Shown in pieces: positions 58,396-64,000 of a stretch of 64,000 nucleotides of DNA (position 1 is the stretch's first letter; the number at the start of each line of letters is the position of its first letter). Where the stretch lies: positions 1 to 64,000 of the forward strand of contig JAPWGK010000038.1 in assembly GCA_029641185.1 (NCBI GenBank). Reading direction: 5' to 3'. Both the position numbers and the translations under genes were made by a program. Under the pieces are notes generated by a model, which worked only from the letters and a program-made list of their open reading frames with translations, was not told the DNA's origin and did no database searches. This DNA comes from Pseudofabraea citricarpa. Its lineage: Eukaryota; Ascomycota; Leotiomycetes; Helotiales; Dermateaceae.

Positions 58396-59262
58396 TCATA
58401 ACCAATATATTAATTCCAGGAAAGACCCAACATCTAATCTATTCAGTGTATCTAATTGGGTCACTGCATTAAGATTCTCTGCCATGTGCATATGATTGGT
58501 GGTGCCATCAAGTATACAAAGTTGGAGTCCCATTATTGCTGCCCCTCCTAGCAGCATTTGCAATAATGCTTGATGAAGAGAAACAGATTGATCTGCTGCC
58601 CTTCTCTGAACAGGTGCTGACATTAAAACAGATGTATTGGATTCATCGAAGACGCCAAATATCTGGTATACAATACCAGCCTCTCTGCAAAAAGCAACGA
58701 CTTCTCGATCATAATCATTGGCCTTCCGGAACCAGTTTTGGACGAATTTAGGCTTGACTCGTGTTGACTCGCAAAGTCGTCTCAGTATCGATATGTTGAC
58801 ATTGGCAATTCCGAGGTAGCGAATTCCGCCGTGGTCAACGATGCTTTCAAGAGCTTGCCAGGCTAGCAAGGTTTCTACGATACAGCCGAGTGGCGTGTGG
58901 AGAAAATATACATCGATTACATCCACTCGGAGGTCAGCTGCACTGCGCAATACACTCTTGAACACACGCTCCGTATTACCATCTACTATATCGTACGGCC
59001 ATGGATCGGATTGTTGATTCGGCGGTCCATACTTGGACTGGACTAAGATTTGACGACGAGACACTCCGGATTCAGCAATATACTCCGATAGAGCTTCTCC
59101 ATCATGATGTTCTACGTGGAAACGTCGTGAGCTTGCAGTGTCAATCGCCCGATATCCGGTCCGCAACGCAGTTAATATGTCTGGGGGTTGCTTCCCTTCT
59201 CTCCTTGCCGTGCCATAGATAATATGCGGAAGAGGATCACCGCTCAACAAAGTCGGCGGCAT
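58396..59262 (-). CDS. Aldo/keto reductase-like protein with an altered catalytic Tyr
   Basis: An intronless 288-residue frame. Family landmarks are IIYGTA near the start, GYRAIDTAS (Asp 41), ILVQSKYGP (Lys 77), VIDVYFLHTP (His 122), GGIRYLGIANV and the following helices. The AKR tetrad should be Asp, Tyr, Lys, His. In the stretch that in fungal AKRs reads DTA....KHY.E, this protein has SRRFHVEHHDGEAL, so a His (49) takes the Tyr place. It lacks a clear NADPH tail motif near the C-terminus (..LDTLNRLDVGSFLEL.). Without the Tyr it may be inactive or have a changed mechanism. A typical AKR is about 310-330 residues, so this one is slightly short. Confidence 0.82.
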   Translation of the reverse strand: MPPTLLSGDPLPHIIYGTARREGKQPPDILTALRTGYRAIDTASSRRFHVEHHDGEALSEYIAESGVSRRQILVQSKYGPPNQQSDPWPYDIVDGNTERVFKSVLRSAADLRVDVIDVYFLHTPLGCIVETLLAWQALESIVDHGGIRYLGIANVNISILRRLCESTRVKPKFVQNWFRKANDYDREVVAFCREAGIVYQIFGVFDESNTSVLMSAPVQRRAADQSVSLHQALLQMLLGGAAIMGLQLCILDGTTNHMHMAENLNAVTQLDTLNRLDVGSFLELIYWL

Positions 59263-60206
59263 GTTGGACTTATTAAATACTTAGAAAGTAAAGAAATCCG
59301 AGAATAGTCATACTAAGTGAGTGGGGGGAGATGGAAACGAGATCCTCGATGGCCATGCTATAATAGGATGGTAGAAGCAAGTAGTACCAGTATCTCTTGG
59401 TGCTACAAACTCACTTGCCGCTGTTGCTATATCTCCTCCCTCAACCCGATGAACTTTGACCCATTCATGTATTTAGAATTTCAATTCGTCGCCTTAGCCC
59501 ACCTTGTGGTTGCCTAAATCAACACATGCAACCATCGTAAAAAGAACTGCAGATCGATGCCAAAATTGTGTTTGAGCTATTGGTTGCGATATGCTTGCAT
59601 ATCTAGTGCTCGCCCGACCCCTCTTTCCTTTTTGATCATCAGTTGCAGCAACCATGCAGCTGGAACTCGATTTAATCCAATGGAACGAGTCACTCAAGAT
59701 CACCAGACCTCCTTGGGCTGGACGTATTCCTTGCTTGCTTTATCTCACCGAAAGGCGATGTTTGGGCTTCTTTGACACAGCTAACTACGAATCTTCTTTG
59801 GAATAATTTACTATGGCTACTTGATCGGAATAGCAGACACCAAGATTTGGCTGAAGCGGGAGATATTTGTAGTAAAAAAGTTTTAAGTCAATTATCGACA
59901 TCATATTGCTCATATGATACTCTCATACGTAAGATATGATTGTCTCTTTTTTTTTAAATAAAAAAACAGAATTCTGAGAAGGGGGTTAAAAGAGCCTCAA
60001 TAACCACTGTATCTATAGGTGGGAGATAATGATTGATTCCCTGCATAGTCAGCATCAGCCTCTTCGGTGGCAAGTCATATGTATGGCGGAAGCCAGGAAT
60101 CCAAGCAAGCCCCGACACTCAGCCTTCTGTCCATTTTACAATCAGCACCTAAAGAAGAACCCAAAGAAACGAGCAGCACAGTTTCGACAGCTATATCTCT
60201 TGAATC
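59263..60206. other. Intergenic region between the aldo/keto reductase gene and a small ORF
   Basis: A 944 bp stretch with the divergent upstream regions of both neighbours. Short frames near 59,317-59,775 have no family resemblance. No gene is supported. Confidence 0.45.
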
Positions 60207-60404
60207 ATGGATGCGACCACCGATACACACAAAGATATCCGGGCCCAGCCATGGAAGGAATGGGTTCAAGAGGAGTTGGAAGCTCGCAAGAAGGCCGACA
60301 AGACTGAGGAAGGCCGTAAGAAACAAGAGGAGCTTGTCAAACATTTCAAGAGCAAGAACGACGATGACGATGAGGAGGCTTTCGATGGCAACAAGGCTGG
60401 CTGA
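60207..60404 (+). CDS. Small charged hypothetical protein
   Basis: A 65-residue frame, very rich in Lys, Glu and Asp. It starts MDATTDTHKDIRAQPWKEWV, continues as a Lys/Glu helix (ELEARKKADKTEEGRKKQEE) and ends in an acidic run (NDDDDEEAFDGNKAG). No domain or signal peptide. An intrinsically helical or disordered small protein is likely. Support is composition and an intact frame only. Confidence 0.45.
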   Translation: MDATTDTHKDIRAQPWKEWVQEELEARKKADKTEEGRKKQEELVKHFKSKNDDDDEEAFDGNKAG

Positions 60405-60688
60405 CCAGTATCATGAAATGTCAATCTCTCTCTCGTCTACTATATCATTCAAGACTGACTCACCTAGCTTTCTAGCCAGATGTTATCTTGTCATATGTTA
60501 CCATCAAGAGAGAATCGGGGTGCGGAGGTGGATCATTCGAAAGCTTAAGATAGAAGAAGTTGACGTTATTTGGACTACGTTTCTTGAAAGTCCTATGGTG
60601 GATGAATAGTTTCGAAATATCATTTCATTTGACACATTATCTCATCCATCTTTACAAGAATAAAGTTATGTCAAAGACAAACATTCGT

Positions 60689-61816
60689 TTAAGAGAATAC
60701 AAGTGCTCTGATCTCCACGCTCTGTCTTGGCTGTATGAACTCTGGACCATCTTTCCAGTCAAATGAACAATGAGGGGTGCCTATTCCATGAATTAGAATT
60801 AAACTTCAAATAGTAAAGGGGTCTTTTAAATAATAGTTACTTACACATGGCAACATTGCTTCCTGGCTTCTCTGCCTCAGAGTCATACATTTTCAAGAGA
60901 AAAACGTCGTCTTCCTTCATCTCCCTGGCGAACCACCACTCATGTGCGGTATTATGGTAAACCTGCAATGTTTCTCCCTCCCATACCGGAGAAACATGGT
61001 CGCTAATAGTATAATCATCAGTGACTGTAGATCTCCAGTCACACATGGCCAGTGGCATAGTATGACAAGGCCAAATCAGGGGTCTCCAAATACTAGAACG
61101 AGCACCTCGTTAGAATGACGCCTGAAAACCCCCCGAGAATCACTAACTTAATTAATTGAACCCGCTGTCTCAGGAGGCCTTCAGCTTCATCAGGAAATTT
61201 ATGTTTCACTCGACGGTGAACACTATCCGGAGATTGGTCTTGCGCATATCTTAGCAAGATAGATTAAGGAGGACTTTATAAGCGTGATATATACTAACCA
61301 ACATGACAATCAGGCGTCGGGGCTAATATTTGATGATTCTTCAGTAGAGTGCTAGAGTCATTCCATGGTTGCTTTGCTTCTCGTACCTGGAACTCCATGA
61401 GCGATCCATTTCTGGAGCACCTTCTGAGACATTGTTCAACTAACCGTGGTATCAAAGATGCAGATTTTGTTTGCCTTATATCGGTTCTCTAAGAACAATT
61501 TGGCTTCGTCGTGATACCGAGACTCGAGAGTACTGAGATCTTTGAGTTCCGCTACCGATAAAGACGTCCGGAAGTGGCCGAGTTCAAAGCCTTGGATATC
61601 AGTGCTAAAGTCCTCTTTGTTGGAACTGAAATCCCTGAATTCAACGGGCCAATACTCAAGGACGATGTTTGTCCTCTGGGCACTGGGCTGCGGCACGTTC
61701 ACAGGTAAAAATGTTACCTCGTACGGTTTCTCCGTCTTGTAAAGTTCAAGACGTCTTAGATATCGAATACTTCCAGTGGTCGAGTAATACGGTATTTCAT
61801 GTCCGATGGCAGCCAT
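60689..61816 (-). CDS. CmcJ/AsaB-like hydroxylase/desaturase family protein
   Basis: Five exons (61816-61445, 61386-61299, 61238-61148, 61092-60845, 60780-60689) keep one frame over 296 residues. Four small introns (58, 60, 55 and 64 nt) have GT..AG ends. Family landmarks are the start (GSIRYLRRLELYKTEKPYEV), CHVDQSPDSVHRRV across a junction, NIWRPLIWPCHTMPLAMCDW, and YHNTAHEWWFAREMKEDDVFLLKMYDS. The C-terminus is MCTPHCSFDW then RQSVEIRALVFS. These are the hallmarks of the fungal family that includes AsaB and CmcJ-like proteins, annotated as hydroxylases or methyltransferases of secondary metabolism. The exact reaction here is not known. No terpene, PKS or NRPS gene lies in the window. Confidence 0.85.
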
Positions 61817-63489
61817 ATGAACGAACGATGGGGGTAATTAAACGAAGGGGTATGAGCTTGAGAGTCTGGTTTCGAGGTATTGAACTAGGTTTTTCTTGCA
61901 ATGTTAGCAGCTATTAAAGTGATAAATTGAGTGGTGGGCAACCATGAGCAGCGTAAGATTCGAGAGTTCGGTCGGCAAAGGAAAATGTTCGTAAGCAGGA
62001 AAGTTGGGGACCATTGAACTCCCTGAAAATTGCGGCTGATCTGCAGCGCGGTGGGGAATTATTACTAGACACACCTGTAAATGGATACATGAATCATACA
62101 ATACTAAAAATCAACTACAAGTCAAGAGAGTTGTAAATCATCCCGGAATGAGACTTCAATTTTAATTTTCAAGTTATAAGTGCGAGTGTAGTTTCTAAGG
62201 TGAATGGAGCGTAGAGTTTATCTTAACTGAATCATTGATTCAGAATGGGTTGCAAGACCTTGGCCTTGTTAGCTAAAATATCAGACGTCGCCTATGATCT
62301 CAAATAGAGCAATGTCTTTTTCTTTAAAACAAAGATATATAAATCGAGAGAATTGACAAGCGATAAAATACGAACAGCTATTTAATAGTATTAAGGAGCT
62401 TTACGAAACATTGAACATCAGGTATACACGAAACATATAAGAGCAAAATGCTAGGCGTAGAGGTTGTGAGAGTTTATGTAGCTTGAGGAACTATCAAACA
62501 GGATAAACCCAGTCATATGAACCATGTGGTTTCTCACGAATCGGATTCATATTCAACAGATAATATGAAGACGAAGAATCTATTAGGGCAAAATAAAATC
62601 CCAAAGAGAATTCATACTCAAATTTAAGTCTTTGTAGATTCTCATTAGTTGTCTTTCAAGAAATAATAAACTTAAAAGAATAACTAATAAACACCATCAG
62701 CAAACCTAAGCAAGCAATAATCCAGTCCTGTACGGAATTCTCTTCTTAAGAACTATCAGTCCGGCGAATGAGCAAAAGTAAAAGTAGAAGGTTAGTTAGT
62801 GACCTAGACAATCAGAGCAAGTTGAGGGCCGTCAAGTGTTAAGCTGCCTGTAGGGTAATTAAAAGAATATCTAAAGCCTCCCAGCTTTCTTTCTACTATA
62901 AAAACATAAATCTTATACAAGTTAGCCCGTTCGCTTTTAGAGGAACTGCTATTGAAGCATTTATTATATAAAAGGGTATTATTTAATTTCAATCATCACT
63001 GTTATATTAGTATAGTAGATAAGAACACATGAAAGATTCCGGGAGAGAATTGATACTCGAACGATATTCACTCATATGACCCTCGGTACAAGGGGCTACG
63101 GAACATTCACAGTGTACGGAGGCATATAAATATTCCGAAAGATAGAAATGGGAGTAAGTAAGCTTGAAGGCTTAAATGTCGGCTCGAAAACTAGCGTCTC
63201 TTCTCTGTCAAATTCTGTAAGAATATTTCCATTATATCCGTGACAAATGACTTAATATAATGCTTACACTTAATAGAGTAGTTTTGAGCCTTTATCTGTA
63301 ACAATGATAATTCATCTTACAAATTCACCATATTAAGATATGTCCTCCCCACCAAGCTCGCGCCAAATCCCACCCACAAAACCATCTATCCACAACCAAC
63401 TTGCTAATAACTACCATCACCCTCACAAAAACCTGCCTATAATTTCTCCACAACAAACCGAAATCACCACCCTCATACCACAAATCACA
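61817..63489. other. Intergenic region, A/T-rich, no gene seen
   Basis: A 1.7 kb stretch holding the upstream region of the CmcJ-like gene on the left and the promoter of a small gene on the right. No repeat or coding relic was identified. Confidence 0.5.
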
Positions 63490-63891
63490 ATGTCCGATCC
63501 CAAATCTCCCATCGCCCAGACCAGCGCAAAGATCAAAAGCCTTGTAGCCGAGATCACAGAAATAGCCGAGCAGATGATACGCGAACTGAAAGAGACTAAT
63601 CCAGAATTACTAGCGACAATGCTGGAGGACTTGAGTTTCCGTATGGTGAAAGCTTCTCAATATGCAGAGAAGATGCTCGGTGTGTTAGTTGAGAGTATGT
63701 AGTAGGCTTACATCTTCAGCATGTTTTTTCTTTTTCCCTCGTTGGTTATATGGAATTGCTAACGTGTGGCTAAAGGAGAGCTGACCAGTGGAGTCCGAGT
63801 CGAGGAGAAGAAGAGAGAGGATACTTCGAGTCTGAAGCAGACAAAGGAAAAGAACCCTGCTGTGACGCTACCAGGTATTTTGAAGCAGTAA
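63490..63891 (+). CDS. Small helical hypothetical protein
   Basis: Two exons (63490-63694 and 63776-63891) give 106 residues. The start MSDPKSPIAQTSAKIKSLVA leads into an amphipathic helix pair (ITEIAEQMIRELKETNPELL, then RMVKASQYAEKMLGVLV). A Lys/Glu-rich tail (EEKKREDTSS) ends PAVTLPGILKQ. The 81-nt intron has a GTATGT donor and a GCTAAC branch motif; an acceptor at 63775 or three bases later keeps frame. A Met 50 codons upstream exists but its stretch is low-complexity and unlike coding sequence. No known family. Confidence 0.5.
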
Positions 63892-64000
63892 CAAGGCTCA
63901 GCTATCTCTCGGTGGGCCCCTGCCCGGCTTGTGTCTTCTACTGATGGCTAATGGGTTCTGGGCGCTGCACATAATGGCACGTGCCGCCTTTTGTTATCCT

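Overview
The window is from a filamentous ascomycete (Pezizomycotina). Its genes carry short 42-120 nt introns with GTANGT/GTAAGN donors and CTAAC/CTGAC branch sites. Housekeeping proteins such as Set1, Trm112, Fcf1, Ytm1, Rrp17, Big1 and tropomyosin have the fungal form, and a 12 kb block shows the extreme AT-rich, TpA-rich decay left by repeat-induced point mutation (RIP). A Leotiomycetes-like host is my guess; the sequence alone does not settle it. All exon structures below were built by hand from splice signals, frame continuity and family resemblance.

Region 1 (1 to about 12,300) is a RIP-destroyed transposon graveyard. No intact gene survives, but two relics can be read through their stop codons. 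One is a Ty3/gypsy retrotransposon on the minus strand (about 1-6,300, cut by the window edge) with recognisable reverse transcriptase and RNase H junction. The other is a hAT transposase on the plus strand (about 9,979-11,330). In both, catalytic Asp codons have become Asn. The block ends abruptly at about 12.3 kb next to a short inverted repeat and TAGGTA motifs.

Region 2 (12.3-17.7 kb) holds an ankyrin-type gene with a STAND-like N-terminal domain, and a rhodanese gene. Region 3 (17.9-40.3 kb) is a dense housekeeping block: trm112, set1 (with a hairpin across the 3' splice site of intron 1), a Cut2-like securin, tropomyosin, rrp17, big1, fcf1, a Csi2-like membrane protein, ytm1, a two-helix membrane protein, an orphan 481-residue protein and a DJ-1/PfpI protein.

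Region 4 (40.3-50.0 kb) starts with a 3.7 kb gene-poor stretch. It is followed by a convergent pair, an OPT-family oligopeptide transporter and a dipeptidyl peptidase III, which together could import and degrade short peptides.

Region 5 (50.0-64 kb) is accessory in character: a secreted FAD oxidoreductase, a broken Q-rich coding relic, an NB-ARC/TPR STAND protein, an aldo/keto reductase with an altered catalytic Tyr, a CmcJ/AsaB-like oxygenase-type protein and two small charged proteins. No tRNA, rRNA or CRISPR array was recognised. No clearly new biological system was found. The strongest leads are the Set1 splice-site hairpin, the readable RIP relics and the two genes with changed active-site residues.
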